From: an uncultured Lachnospiraceae bacterium
GTDB taxonomy: Bacteria > Bacillota > Clostridia > Lachnospirales > Lachnospiraceae
DNA length: 51,892 bases
Direction: 5' to 3'
Assembly (NCBI GenBank): GCA_910587305.1
Contig: CAJUKV010000025.1
Coordinates: 1 to 51,892 of the forward strand
Each line of letters opens with the position of its first letter. The first letter of the stretch is position 1. The notes below the pieces were generated by a model. The model did no database searches and had not been told where the DNA came from. It saw nothing but the letters and a program-made list of their open reading frames with translations. Shown here piece by piece: positions 7,636 through 15,737 of this stretch. The translations under genes and the position numbers were made by a program.

Positions 7636-9000
7636 ATGGAAGAAGTTACACTTTTTATCAAAAATGGCACAATAATAGACCCAATCGGAAACTGTCTGTA
7701 CAAGGCGGACTTGCAGATTGAGAAGGGAAGGATTAGCAGGATTATCCGCAAGGAAGAAAATCCGTCTTTAGAAAACGCCCCGGAAGATGCCGGGGAGAAA
7801 GAATGGTGTACCGCAGAGGGGCAAAATATGGGCGTAAACTCAGACGCAAGGGTGATAGATGGGGACGGACTTATGATTGCGCCGGGACTTGCGGACACCC
7901 ATGTGCATTTCAGAGACCCGGGCTTTACCTATAAAGAAGACATTTATACCGGAGCGAGGGCGGCGGCAAAGGGCGGCTTTACCCAGATTGTGCTTATGGC
8001 AAACACAAAACCCTGTGTGGACAATGAGGACACCCTGTCCTATGTGCTTGCCAAAGGAAAAGAGACAGGCATCCATATCGCGTCCTGCGTGAACGTGACA
8101 AAGGGGATGGCGGGGAAAGAGCTTACGGATATGGAAAGACTGTCGGAGCGCGGCGCGGCGGGATTTACGGACGACGGCATCCCGCTGATGAATGAAGGGC
8201 TGGTAAGGGAAGCTATGGAGAGGGCAAAAAAGCTGCATAAACCCATCAGCTTTCATGAGGAAAATCCCGCCCTTATTGTGAACAATGGCATTCATAAAGG
8301 AAAGGCTTCGGAATTTTATCATATTGGCGGATCCCCCAGGGAGGCGGAAATCGATTTGGTGAAAAGAGATTTGGAGCTTGCCTTATTGACGGGAGCGGAT
8401 GTGGTGATCCAGCACATCAGCACAAAAGAGGCTGTGGAGCTGGTGCGCCGGGCAAAGGAAAAGGGAGCGCGGGTGCACGCGGAGGCCACGCCCCACCATT
8501 TTACCCTGACAGAGGATGCGGCCATCAAAAAGGGCGCATTGGCCAAAATGAACCCGCCCCTCCGTGAGGAAGAGGACAGGCTTGCCATTATAGAAGGATT
8601 AAAGGACGGAACCATTGATTTGATTGCCACAGACCATGCGCCCCACAGTAAGGAGGAAAAAGACAGGCCCATTACCGAAGCCCCAAGCGGGATTATCGGA
8701 CTGGAAACGGCGCTTTCCTTAGGAATCAGGGAGCTGGTGGAAAAAGGATATCTGACTTGGCCGGAACTGATAAACAGAATGAGCACGTCGCCCTGTGGGC
8801 TTTACGGTTTGGAGGGAGGCAGGATAGAAGAAGGAGCAGCGGCGGATTTGGTTTTGTTTCATCCGCAGGAATTGTGGACAGTGTCGGAGTTTGCTTCCAA
8901 ATCTTCTAATTCCCCGTTTATCGGTGAAAACCTTCCGGGGGTGGTTTACTATACCATTTGTGGTGGAAGGATTGTATATAAGAAAGAGGAAAGGGTTTAA
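7636..9000 (+). CDS. pyrC: Dihydroorotase
   Basis: Catalyses the third step of pyrimidine synthesis, cyclising carbamoyl-aspartate to dihydroorotate. The 454-residue amidohydrolase has the metal ligands of the family: DTHVHFRDPG near residue 88, the conserved MANTKP loop, HISTKEAVELV, HAEATPHHF, and ATDHAPH near residue 333. The ATG at 7636 has GGAGG just upstream. One oddity is an insertion of about 30 polar residues (around 42-70, containing ENAPEDAGEKEW and GVNSDARVI) between the N-terminal beta strands and the barrel, absent from typical class I enzymes. pyrK and pyrD follow 3.1 kb downstream, beyond an AT-rich accessory insert. Confidence 0.95.
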   Translation: MEEVTLFIKNGTIIDPIGNCLYKADLQIEKGRISRIIRKEENPSLENAPEDAGEKEWCTAEGQNMGVNSDARVIDGDGLMIAPGLADTHVHFRDPGFTYKEDIYTGARAAAKGGFTQIVLMANTKPCVDNEDTLSYVLAKGKETGIHIASCVNVTKGMAGKELTDMERLSERGAAGFTDDGIPLMNEGLVREAMERAKKLHKPISFHEENPALIVNNGIHKGKASEFYHIGGSPREAEIDLVKRDLELALLTGADVVIQHISTKEAVELVRRAKEKGARVHAEATPHHFTLTEDAAIKKGALAKMNPPLREEEDRLAIIEGLKDGTIDLIATDHAPHSKEEKDRPITEAPSGIIGLETALSLGIRELVEKGYLTWPELINRMSTSPCGLYGLEGGRIEEGAAADLVLFHPQELWTVSEFASKSSNSPFIGENLPGVVYYTICGGRIVYKKEERV

Positions 9001-9078
9001 GTAAGAGCTTTGTATATACGGTATCAGGGAGCGCTTGATATGACAGCGTCCGGTGCGAATATTTGTGCCAATATAGCC

Positions 9079-9084
9079 TATAAT
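9079..9084 (+). promoter_or_regulatory. Candidate -10 element for the toxin-antitoxin pair
   Basis: A consensus TATAAT 44 bases before the ATG at 9128, in the 127-base gap after pyrC. No convincing -35 at the proper distance, so the call is weak. Confidence 0.35.
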
Positions 9085-9127
9085 AGGAAAAAACGTTTTA
9101 TTGTAATTTAACGGTTGAGGTGGTACA

Positions 9128-9340
9128 ATGAAAAAAAAGGAAGAATGTAACGAAAAGGAGGTCTATTCTATGGAGGCTATGCCTATGGAACGCGCGGGAT
9201 ACAAAAGGCTTAATTTTGGAACATTAAATTTCGCCGACAGAAGCGAAAACAATGAAAAGTGCACGGAAGATGTGACTCCTATTCAGTGGAAAAAGGAAGT
9301 TTTATCAGGGGAAAAAACAGTTATTATAAAAAAACGGTAG
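9128..9340 (+). CDS. Small hypothetical protein, possible antitoxin
   Basis: A 70-residue charged, lysine/glutamate-rich protein starting at an ATG with GTTGAGGTGG upstream. I recognise no family. It ends 14 bases before a PemK/MazF-like gene. A short polar protein directly ahead of such a gene is the usual place for an antitoxin, which is the only reason for the suggestion. It belongs to an AT-rich block (9.1-11.95 kb) unlike the flanking pyr genes. Confidence 0.5.
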   Translation: MKKKEECNEKEVYSMEAMPMERAGYKRLNFGTLNFADRSENNEKCTEDVTPIQWKKEVLSGEKTVIIKKR

Positions 9341-9354
9341 GAGAAATATAATTT

Positions 9355-9765
9355 ATGTGTCAAATAGGAGATATTATATTAGTATATAATCCGAATCGGT
9401 TTAAAAAACCGATTGGTATGCATTCATTTGTTGTTTTGGATGATACAAAAGGCACAATACGAGGATTTGATTTTGATTTTATCGGATTGTTAATGTCTTC
9501 TATGGATACGGAAGATAAGCATAAAAAGTTGATGAAATATGATGGGAATTTTCCAATCACACCGGACGAGCAGGATATAGAAAATGGCGGAAATGGAAAA
9601 TCAGCTTGTATTAAGGCAGAACAATTTTATTATTTCCATAAAGATAAGATAAAGTATAAAGTGATTGGGAAATTGGATGAAGAAATTTTCAATTTATTGG
9701 TAGAATTTATTGAAGAACTGAATAAAAGTGGAATGCAGTTTCAACAAATTATGGGAAATGTATAA
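9355..9765 (+). CDS. PemK/MazF-like protein, possible toxin
   Basis: A 136-residue protein whose start (GDIILVYNPNRFKKPIGMHSFVVLDD) resembles the first strands of PemK/MazF-fold endoribonucleases, where a GDI(I/V) strand is followed by a loop and an H-x-F-V-V-L strand. The rest (FDFDFIGLLMSS, then a long variable loop and a C-terminal helix ELDEEIFNLLVEFIEEL-like) is only loosely similar. If the match holds it would be an RNA-cutting toxin paired with the 70-residue protein upstream. Its position next to a Septu pair in AT-rich DNA suggests a small defence island. The family call is by eye and moderate only. Confidence 0.5.
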   Translation: MCQIGDIILVYNPNRFKKPIGMHSFVVLDDTKGTIRGFDFDFIGLLMSSMDTEDKHKKLMKYDGNFPITPDEQDIENGGNGKSACIKAEQFYYFHKDKIKYKVIGKLDEEIFNLLVEFIEELNKSGMQFQQIMGNV

Positions 9766-9831
9766 AATTATGTTAATGGGGCATATCGGATGTGAAGGTC
9801 TGGTGTGTCTTATTTTATGCTTAAAAGTTTA

Positions 9832-9860
9832 TTGTGGAAAGGCAGGGAGCATGGTAAAAT
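9832..9860 (+). promoter_or_regulatory. Promoter of the Septu pair
   Basis: TTGTGG (9832-9837), a 17-base spacer, TAAAAT (9855-9860), about 100 bases before ptuA. It suggests the defence pair is transcribed independently of pyrC. Confidence 0.55.
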
Positions 9861-9967
9861 AAAAACAGTTGTTTGCGATAAGGACTTTCATTTTTTTAAC
9901 GTCAAAAATGTAGAGAGTAAGATATATCAGTAACGGCCAGAATATGGAATGCTCAGGGAGGGTCAGG

Positions 9968-11221
9968 TTGGAACAGTTATATATAACGAACTTAATAATT
10001 GAAAACGTCAGGCATTTAAAGGACATTTCTATTCCCTTATCGGAAAATCAGATAAAGCATTTGATTTTAACAGGGAAGAATGGGAGTGGAAAGACAAGCG
10101 TTATAGAGGCGTTGGCAGTCCATTTGAATAATGTGTTTACAGATAATTATTTTACAGATAAAGAGGCTTGGCTAAATAGGGCTAAAAGGGAGAAAGCTAC
10201 AGCTATTAAAAATAAAGCGGATGAAACGGAAACTTTAAAATTGGAAAAAGAAGTCCGCGAAAAAGAAAGAGCATTTCATAACAGTAGAAAAGGCTTGGAT
10301 ATAAAGTTTAATCAAGAAACAAAGGATATTGTGGTGCTAAAGGATGAGTATCATTATCTGCTGGCATACTACAGGGCGGACAGAATATTTGAAGCAATTA
10401 AACCGCTTCATGTTGAGAAGGTGCGGTTTAAAGATCGTTATGGACTGGAAGAATTTCCGAGAAATGAATTTGTAAAATATTTATTGGATCTGAAAATGAC
10501 GGAGGCACTGGCGAGAAATAATAATAAAATCAATAAAGCAGACGAAATCCGGGTATGGTTTGATAAATTAGAGCAACTGTTAAGGCAAATCTTTGACGAT
10601 GAAACCGTGCGGCTGGAATTTGATGAGGAAACCTTTGGATTTCACATTTTGCAGCAGGGGAAAGAGCCCTTTGATTTCAATACCTTATCTGGCGGCTATG
10701 AGGCAGTGCTCGACATCATATTGGACATTATGATGCGGATGCAGAATCAGACACAGCGTTCTTTTGATTTCAATCTGCCGGGGATTGTATTGATTGATGA
10801 AATCGAAACGCATTTGCATTTGGAACTGCAGAAAAATATTATGCCGCTTTTGACCACTGTTTTCCCCAACATTCAGTTTATCGTGACATCCCATTCTCCT
10901 TTTATTTTAAATAGTATAGAAAATGCTGCTATTTATGATTTGGAGAACGGTATTTTAGTGGAAAACGGGTTGGAGGATATACCTTATGACGGTATTGTGG
11001 AAGGATATTTTCGGGCGGATAAGCTGTCCAATACATTAAAAGAGAAGTTTGCGCAATACAAAAATCTGGTAAAAAAGGAAAGGCTATCGGATGATGAGAT
11101 AAGCCAAATTGCGGAGCTGGAATTGTATTTAGATGAAATTCCGGATTATCTTGCTCTTAATCTTACCACAGAATATCAAAGGTTGAAGCTGGAATTTTTG
11201 GAGAGGGAGGATATAGGCTGA
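9968..11221 (+). CDS. ptuA: Septu defence ATPase PtuA
   Basis: ABC/SMC-like ATPase of the two-gene Septu anti-phage system, which works with the HNH protein encoded next. The 417-residue protein has a Walker A motif GKNGSGKTS near residue 36, a coiled charged insertion (about 80-125), a signature-like LSGGYEAVLD near 240, a Walker B IVLIDEIETHLH near 273, and SHSPF near 307. These are hallmarks of OLD/RecF-like AAA15/21 ATPases. I start it at the TTG at 9968, which has GGGAGGG at a suitable distance; an in-frame ATG at 9944 has none. ptuB starts 62 bases after its stop. The low GC of the pair compared with pyrC and pyrK points to horizontal gain. Confidence 0.82.
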   Translation: MEQLYITNLIIENVRHLKDISIPLSENQIKHLILTGKNGSGKTSVIEALAVHLNNVFTDNYFTDKEAWLNRAKREKATAIKNKADETETLKLEKEVREKERAFHNSRKGLDIKFNQETKDIVVLKDEYHYLLAYYRADRIFEAIKPLHVEKVRFKDRYGLEEFPRNEFVKYLLDLKMTEALARNNNKINKADEIRVWFDKLEQLLRQIFDDETVRLEFDEETFGFHILQQGKEPFDFNTLSGGYEAVLDIILDIMMRMQNQTQRSFDFNLPGIVLIDEIETHLHLELQKNIMPLLTTVFPNIQFIVTSHSPFILNSIENAAIYDLENGILVENGLEDIPYDGIVEGYFRADKLSNTLKEKFAQYKNLVKKERLSDDEISQIAELELYLDEIPDYLALNLTTEYQRLKLEFLEREDIG

Positions 11222-11283
11222 AAAGTCATCAATTTTTGTTTACGATTCAAAGTCTGCAGGTTATGGGGAGGCATGGGGATAAA

Positions 11284-11952
11284 ATGGTTAAAGTGAAGCG
11301 TTCTTTTCCGGCTCCGGAATCGCTGGCGGAGGAGGCGAAAAAGGCCGGTGGAAGATACGATAAGCCGGATGTAATTGAGCGGCTGGAAAAGGATTTTCAT
11401 AATAAGTGCTATATCTGTGAAATGAAAGAATTGCAGGATCCAAATGTAGAACATTTATTACCGCATAAAAATGGAAAGTATCCGGAAAGAAAATTTGATT
11501 GGGAGAATCTTTTCTGGTCATGTGGACATTGTAACGGGATTAAGAAAAACAGCAGGTATGACGAGGGAATCATAGACTGCTGTAAACAGGATCCTGAGAA
11601 ATATTTATTTTTCCGACTAAAGGGAAGCGAAGTTGTTATTGAAACGGCAGATGGGGAGAATGAGCTTCAAAAAAGGACGGCCTTACTTGTAACGGAAACT
11701 TTTTCGATGAAAAATACCGGTATGAGGACTTATACAAGCGATGAGCGGTTAAAATTGTTACAACGAGAAATGAACGTTTTATATAAGCAGCTTGAAAAAA
11801 TACATAAGAAACCTGCTTCTAAAATAACGATGATAACAATCCGCAGCTTGTTGAGACGTGAGTCGGCTTTTGCGGCATTTAAAAGGCGATATGTGCGCGA
11901 CCATGTTATGGAATATCCGGAATTGCAGAAATATGTAGAATTGGACGAGTAA
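11284..11952 (+). CDS. ptuB: Septu defence HNH nuclease PtuB
   Basis: HNH endonuclease partner of PtuA. The 222-residue protein shows a zinc-binding HNH core: CYICE near residue 42, VEHLLPHK near 55 (the catalytic region), then WENLFWSCGHCNGIKK near 73-88. The N-terminal pattern, a basic stretch then AEEAKKAGGRYDKPDVIERL, is typical of PtuB, as is the position after the ATPase. The ATG at 11284 gives the family-typical length; earlier in-frame starts at 11236 (TTG) and 11263 are possible. In Septu the pair assembles and degrades or nicks nucleic acid during phage infection. This is family knowledge and has not been shown for this locus. Confidence 0.83.
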   Translation: MVKVKRSFPAPESLAEEAKKAGGRYDKPDVIERLEKDFHNKCYICEMKELQDPNVEHLLPHKNGKYPERKFDWENLFWSCGHCNGIKKNSRYDEGIIDCCKQDPEKYLFFRLKGSEVVIETADGENELQKRTALLVTETFSMKNTGMRTYTSDERLKLLQREMNVLYKQLEKIHKKPASKITMITIRSLLRRESAFAAFKRRYVRDHVMEYPELQKYVELDE

Positions 11953-11954
11953 AA

Positions 11955-11990
11955 GCTCACAAATTTGTGCTTACGTCCAAATTTGTGGGC
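11955..11990 (+). repeat. Dispersed AT-rich palindrome (R3), copy B
   Basis: GCTCACAAATTTGTGC followed by TTACGTCCAAATTTGTGGGC begins 2 bases after the ptuB stop. Its arms pair over most of their length. It marks the right edge of the defence insert. Confidence 0.65.
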
Positions 11991-12107
11991 TTATGAAAAT
12001 ATGGAGGTTACTGTGAAAGAAAGTAGAGGACAGCCGATAAATGGCGCACCTTAACAACTTTCATTACTATTTGTGCCGCCGAGCTGGCGGCGGAATGGAG
12101 ATTACTT

Positions 12108-12887
12108 ATGAAACAAAAGGTAAAAGCAAAAGTCTTATCTCAAAAAAAGCTTGCGGAGGGCATTTATGATATGTGGCTGTTCACGGAGCTTGCCGGCGAG
12201 GCAAGGGCAGGACAGTTTATCGGCATTTATACGGGCCATGAGGCGTTTTTACTGCCGCGGCCTATCAGCATCTGCGAGGCGGATAAAGAAAGGAAGGCGC
12301 TCCGGGTGGTATACAGGATAGCAGGCCGGGGAACGGAGATTTTTTCCGCCTGGCAGCCGGGAGACGAGGCGGAGATTTTAGGCGTTCTCGGAAACGGTTA
12401 TCCCATGGAGGCAGGATATGGAAAGCAGGTAATACTCATGGGAGGGGGAATTGGAATCCCGCCCATGCTGCAGCTTGCAAAGGAGCTTTCTATGGCGGGC
12501 ACGAAACCGGCTATTGTTTTGGGCTATCGGGATAATCAGCTTTTTTTAAAAGAAGAATTTGAAAAATACGGAAGGGTATATGTTGCCACGGAGGACGGAA
12601 GCGTGGGAACAAAGGGAAATGTGCTTACAGCTTTGGTGGCGGAGCGTCTGACAGGGGATGTGATGATGGCCTGCGGCCCCATGCCCATGCTTCGGGCAAT
12701 CAAGAGATATGCTGAGGAAAAAAAGATGGAGGCGTATATTTCTTTGGAGGAGCGGATGGCCTGCGGAGTGGGGGCGTGCCTTGGCTGTGTCTGCAAGACC
12801 ACCCATAAGGACGCGCATTCCCACGTGAATAATGCCCGGATTTGTACGGACGGGCCGGTCTTTGACGCCAGGGAGGTGGATATCTGA
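12108..12887 (+). CDS. pyrK: Dihydroorotate dehydrogenase electron-transfer subunit
   Basis: FAD and [2Fe-2S] subunit that passes electrons from dihydroorotate dehydrogenase B to NAD+. The 259-residue protein has a ferredoxin-reductase FAD domain (LLPRPISICEAD; RPxS motif), an NAD-binding region (MGGGIGIPPMLQLAKEL) and a C-terminal iron-sulphur site with cysteines in ACGVGACLGCVC (near residues 217-227) plus RICTDGPVF (near 245). Four cysteines in this spacing are diagnostic of PyrK. Its stop codon overlaps the pyrD start (ATGA), so the two are translationally coupled. The preceding gap contains an R3 palindrome and a GC-rich hairpin (GCCGCCGAGCTGGCGGCGG). Confidence 0.95.
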   Translation: MKQKVKAKVLSQKKLAEGIYDMWLFTELAGEARAGQFIGIYTGHEAFLLPRPISICEADKERKALRVVYRIAGRGTEIFSAWQPGDEAEILGVLGNGYPMEAGYGKQVILMGGGIGIPPMLQLAKELSMAGTKPAIVLGYRDNQLFLKEEFEKYGRVYVATEDGSVGTKGNVLTALVAERLTGDVMMACGPMPMLRAIKRYAEEKKMEAYISLEERMACGVGACLGCVCKTTHKDAHSHVNNARICTDGPVFDAREVDI

Positions 12888-13792
12888 TGAATACGAAAGT
12901 GACGATTGCAGGTGTGGAATTAAAAAATCCGGTTATGACGGCTTCCGGGACCTTTGGCTCCGGCATGGAATACGGTGATTTTGTGGATTTAAACAGGTTA
13001 GGGGCGGTGGTAACCAAAGGTGTTGCCAATGTGCCCTGGCCGGGAAACCCTGTGCCCCGTGTGGCGGAAACTTACGGGGGGATGTTAAACGCTATCGGCC
13101 TGCAGAATCCCGGGGTTGAGGTGCTGATTGAAAGGGATTTGCCATTTTTGCAGCAGTTTGACACAAAGGTGATTGTGAATGTGTGCGGAAAAAGTGTGGA
13201 GGATTATCTTGCGGTGGTGGAGCGGCTTGGGGATACGTCTGTGGACATGCTGGAAATCAATGTGTCCTGCCCTAACGTGAAGGAAGGGGCCATTGCCTTC
13301 GGACAGAAGGCGGAGAGCCTTTACGACATCACCTCTCAGATTAAGGCAAAGGCAAAGCAGCCGGTGATTATGAAATTAAGTCCGAATGTGACGGATATTA
13401 CGGAGATGGCAAGGGCCGCGGAGGCGGCAGGCGCGGACGCCATATCTTTGATAAATACGTTGACCGGCATGAAAATCGACGTTCACAAAAGGAGTTTTGT
13501 GCTGGCAAATAAGACGGGCGGTTTATCCGGCCCTGCCATCAAGCCTGTGGCAGTGCGGATGGTATATCAGGCTTCCCATGCGGTGAAAATCCCGGTGATA
13601 GGCATGGGGGGGATTGCTTCCGGTGAGGACGCCATTGAATTTCTGCTAGCAGGAGCCAGCGCCGTGGCGGTGGGGGCAATGAATTTCGTAAATCCTTACG
13701 CGACAGTGGAAGTGGCAGAGGAAATCGAAGCTTACATGGAAAAATACGGAGTGGAGGACATAAGGGAACTGATTGGCGCGGTGAGGGAGTAA
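12887..13792 (+). CDS. pyrD: Dihydroorotate dehydrogenase B, catalytic subunit
   Basis: FMN enzyme that oxidises dihydroorotate to orotate, the fourth step of pyrimidine synthesis, with NAD+ as acceptor through PyrK. The 301-residue TIM barrel shows NPVMTASGTFGSG at the start, the active-site segment EINVSCPNVKEG with the class 1B cysteine, KLSPNVTDI, and the FMN phosphate-binding loops GLSGPAIKPVAVR and GMGGIASGEDA. The start overlaps the pyrK stop. Length and cysteine (rather than serine) base place it in class 1B. Confidence 0.96.
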   Translation: MNTKVTIAGVELKNPVMTASGTFGSGMEYGDFVDLNRLGAVVTKGVANVPWPGNPVPRVAETYGGMLNAIGLQNPGVEVLIERDLPFLQQFDTKVIVNVCGKSVEDYLAVVERLGDTSVDMLEINVSCPNVKEGAIAFGQKAESLYDITSQIKAKAKQPVIMKLSPNVTDITEMARAAEAAGADAISLINTLTGMKIDVHKRSFVLANKTGGLSGPAIKPVAVRMVYQASHAVKIPVIGMGGIASGEDAIEFLLAGASAVAVGAMNFVNPYATVEVAEEIEAYMEKYGVEDIRELIGAVRE

Positions 13793-13912
13793 ATATTTGC
13801 CAAAGATAAGCTTTTGAAGATTGAATTCCGCGAGTAATGGGCCAAGAGGCTATTTGCAACGTGGTTGTTAATTTGGACAGAGCGAGCAATTTCAGCCTGT
13901 TTCTTTATAAAA

Positions 13913-13942
13913 GGTATACTTTACCTCCCCGGGTCATACATT
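13913..13942 (+). promoter_or_regulatory. Sigma-E-like sporulation promoter
   Basis: GGTATACT (13913-13920), a 14-base spacer, CATACATT (13935-13942). The -10 matches the sigma-E consensus CATACANT exactly and the -35 is close to GKMATATT. Transcripts would start near 13949. It drives a SipL-like gene, in agreement with mother-cell expression. Confidence 0.7.
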
Positions 13943-13972
13943 AAAATTAAGTAGACTTCAGGGAGGTTTTTT
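13923..13972 (+). terminator. Hairpin that can terminate read-through and hide a ribosome site
   Basis: ACCTCCC (13923-13929) is the exact complement of GGGAGGT (13961-13967), which is followed by five more T residues and is also the ribosome site of the next gene. In a transcript reading through from pyrD the hairpin would act as a terminator and bury the ribosome site. In a transcript from the sigma-E-like promoter the first arm lies upstream of the start and is absent. Confidence 0.5.
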
Positions 13973-15544
13973 GTGGAACTAATCAAACGCAATATACATA
14001 TGGACTGTGTGAAATACAAGGCCCAGACACAAATGACCCTTGAGGATGATGTGATTATATCAGATTCAAGGCCCGATGCCACAAAGCTGATCATGGATAG
14101 AGGAAATGTGATAATTGATGAAGTGAAGGTGACCGATGATCACGTAAATGTGAAAGGAAAACTGGAATTTCATGTGCTTTATCTGGCGGATAGGGGCGCT
14201 TCCTCGGCGGGAAGAAGCGACGTAGCGGAAATGGAGGGAGCCATCCCCTTTGACGAGACGGTTTTTGTGGAGGGCATCAAGGGGGGAGAGAGCGTAAACG
14301 TAGACTGGGAGCTGGAGGATTTGAGCGTAAGCCTGATTAATTCCAGGAAATTAAGCGTCCAGTCGGTGATGACGCTTATGCTCACCTGTGAGGAGATCTG
14401 CGACGAGGAGACGGCTGTGGATCTCTACAGCGAGGAGCCTGTGGAGTTTCGGAAAAAGACCCTGGATGTGGCCACAATGGCCATCAAAAAGAAGGACATT
14501 TTCAGAGTCAAAGAGGAAGTGGAAATTCCGGGAAGCTTTCCCAATATTTTTGCTATGATTTGGTCGGAAATTGTGCCGGAGTCAGTGGAATTTAAAGTAC
14601 TGGAGGATAAAATCGGAATACAGGGCGAGCTAAGAGCTTTCTTCCTTTATAAAGGGGAAGGAGACGAGGAGGAAATCTGCCATTATGAGACAACGCTGCC
14701 CTTTGCCGGAAGTCTGGATTGCCCCGGCGCAAGGGAGGGGATGATACCGGAAATTCGTTTCCGTGCGGAAAATCGCGATGTGGAAATTCGGCCGGATTTT
14801 GACGGGGAGGAAAGGGTCATCACCTTTGAGCAGTGTTTTGACCTGGATATCTGTATTTACGAAGAAGAACAGATTGATATTCTTTCAGACGTATATGGAG
14901 TGGTAAATGAAGTGTCCGTTATGGAGAAAAATGCGGATTTCAGAAATCTCCTTGCAAGGAGCAGCGGTAAGACAAAGCTGTCAGGACATTTTAAATGTCC
15001 GGATGAAAAAATAAACCTTCACAAGATATTACACACCACAAGCAGTCTGCAGTTAACAGGCCAGAGCGCAAACGACAGCGGGATAGAGCTTACCGGCGTG
15101 GTGAATCTGCAGATTTTTTATGAGTGCAGCAATGATGAAGATAAGTACGGCGTAATCAAGGGGACGATTCCATTCCGGTACGTGTTAGACGCCGAGGGAA
15201 TCAACCGGAATTGTATCTATTCCGTGCAGTCGTTTGTGGACCAGATTACGGTATCCATTATTGACACAGGGGAAGTGGATGTCAAGTGCGTGCTTTATTT
15301 CAGGGCAAATGTTTATGGCAAGTGGCAGGAAAAGATTGTGGAGCAGATTGTGGTGACGGAACCCGATATGGAGAAAATGGCGGCCATTCCGGGGATAGCG
15401 GTGTATATGGTGAAGGAGGGAGACAGCCTGTGGGATATCGGAAAACGTTATTATGTGCCGGTTTCCGTTATTAAACAGACCAATGACCTTACTTCTGATG
15501 AAGTGAAGGCGGGAGATAAGATTTTGATTGTAAAGAACGCATGA
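13973..15544 (+). CDS. SPOCS/LysM protein, SipL-like
   Basis: A 523-residue protein with about three SPOCS (DUF3794) units over residues 5-460 and a C-terminal LysM domain (YMVKEGDSLWDIGKRYYVP, near 476-522). SipL of Clostridioides difficile has this layout. There the protein sits on the forespore membrane and anchors the coat protein SpoIVA through its LysM domain. The start is GTG at 13973 with GGGAGG 6 bases upstream. A sigma-E-like promoter in front supports a mother-cell spore-coat role. Residues such as SRPDATKLIMDRGNVIIDEVKV mark the first unit. It could be a paralogue of SipL; I call it SipL-like rather than assigning the symbol. Confidence 0.85.
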   Translation: MELIKRNIHMDCVKYKAQTQMTLEDDVIISDSRPDATKLIMDRGNVIIDEVKVTDDHVNVKGKLEFHVLYLADRGASSAGRSDVAEMEGAIPFDETVFVEGIKGGESVNVDWELEDLSVSLINSRKLSVQSVMTLMLTCEEICDEETAVDLYSEEPVEFRKKTLDVATMAIKKKDIFRVKEEVEIPGSFPNIFAMIWSEIVPESVEFKVLEDKIGIQGELRAFFLYKGEGDEEEICHYETTLPFAGSLDCPGAREGMIPEIRFRAENRDVEIRPDFDGEERVITFEQCFDLDICIYEEEQIDILSDVYGVVNEVSVMEKNADFRNLLARSSGKTKLSGHFKCPDEKINLHKILHTTSSLQLTGQSANDSGIELTGVVNLQIFYECSNDEDKYGVIKGTIPFRYVLDAEGINRNCIYSVQSFVDQITVSIIDTGEVDVKCVLYFRANVYGKWQEKIVEQIVVTEPDMEKMAAIPGIAVYMVKEGDSLWDIGKRYYVPVSVIKQTNDLTSDEVKAGDKILIVKNA

Positions 15545-15606
15545 TTGGGTGACTGTCCCTGGGTTTTACTTCCCAAAAGTTTTTAAAAGATAGGTTTTAC
15601 AGCATA

Positions 15607-15643
15607 AAAATTTCCGGAGCTTTCTCGAAACTCCGGAAATTTT
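15607..15643 (+). terminator. Terminator between the SipL-like gene and the convergent gene
   Basis: AAAATTTCCGGAG pairs perfectly with CTCCGGAAATTTT around 11 bases. The stem has T-runs on both strands, so it can work in both directions, serving 13973-15544 and the minus-strand gene at 15738. Confidence 0.85.
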
Positions 15644-15737
15644 ATGTTTTTTCATCGTTTTGTGAAACAGGATCCTGCCATAATTGTTACAGGGCCTTTC
15701 AGGGAATCTCTTCCGAAATTAAATTGCGAAAAAGTGA

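Noticed and set aside
12013..12054. A 13-codon frame (GTG, MKESRGQPINGAP) with GGAGG upstream, before pyrK
   Set aside because: Too short and no comparison available; not listed as a gene.
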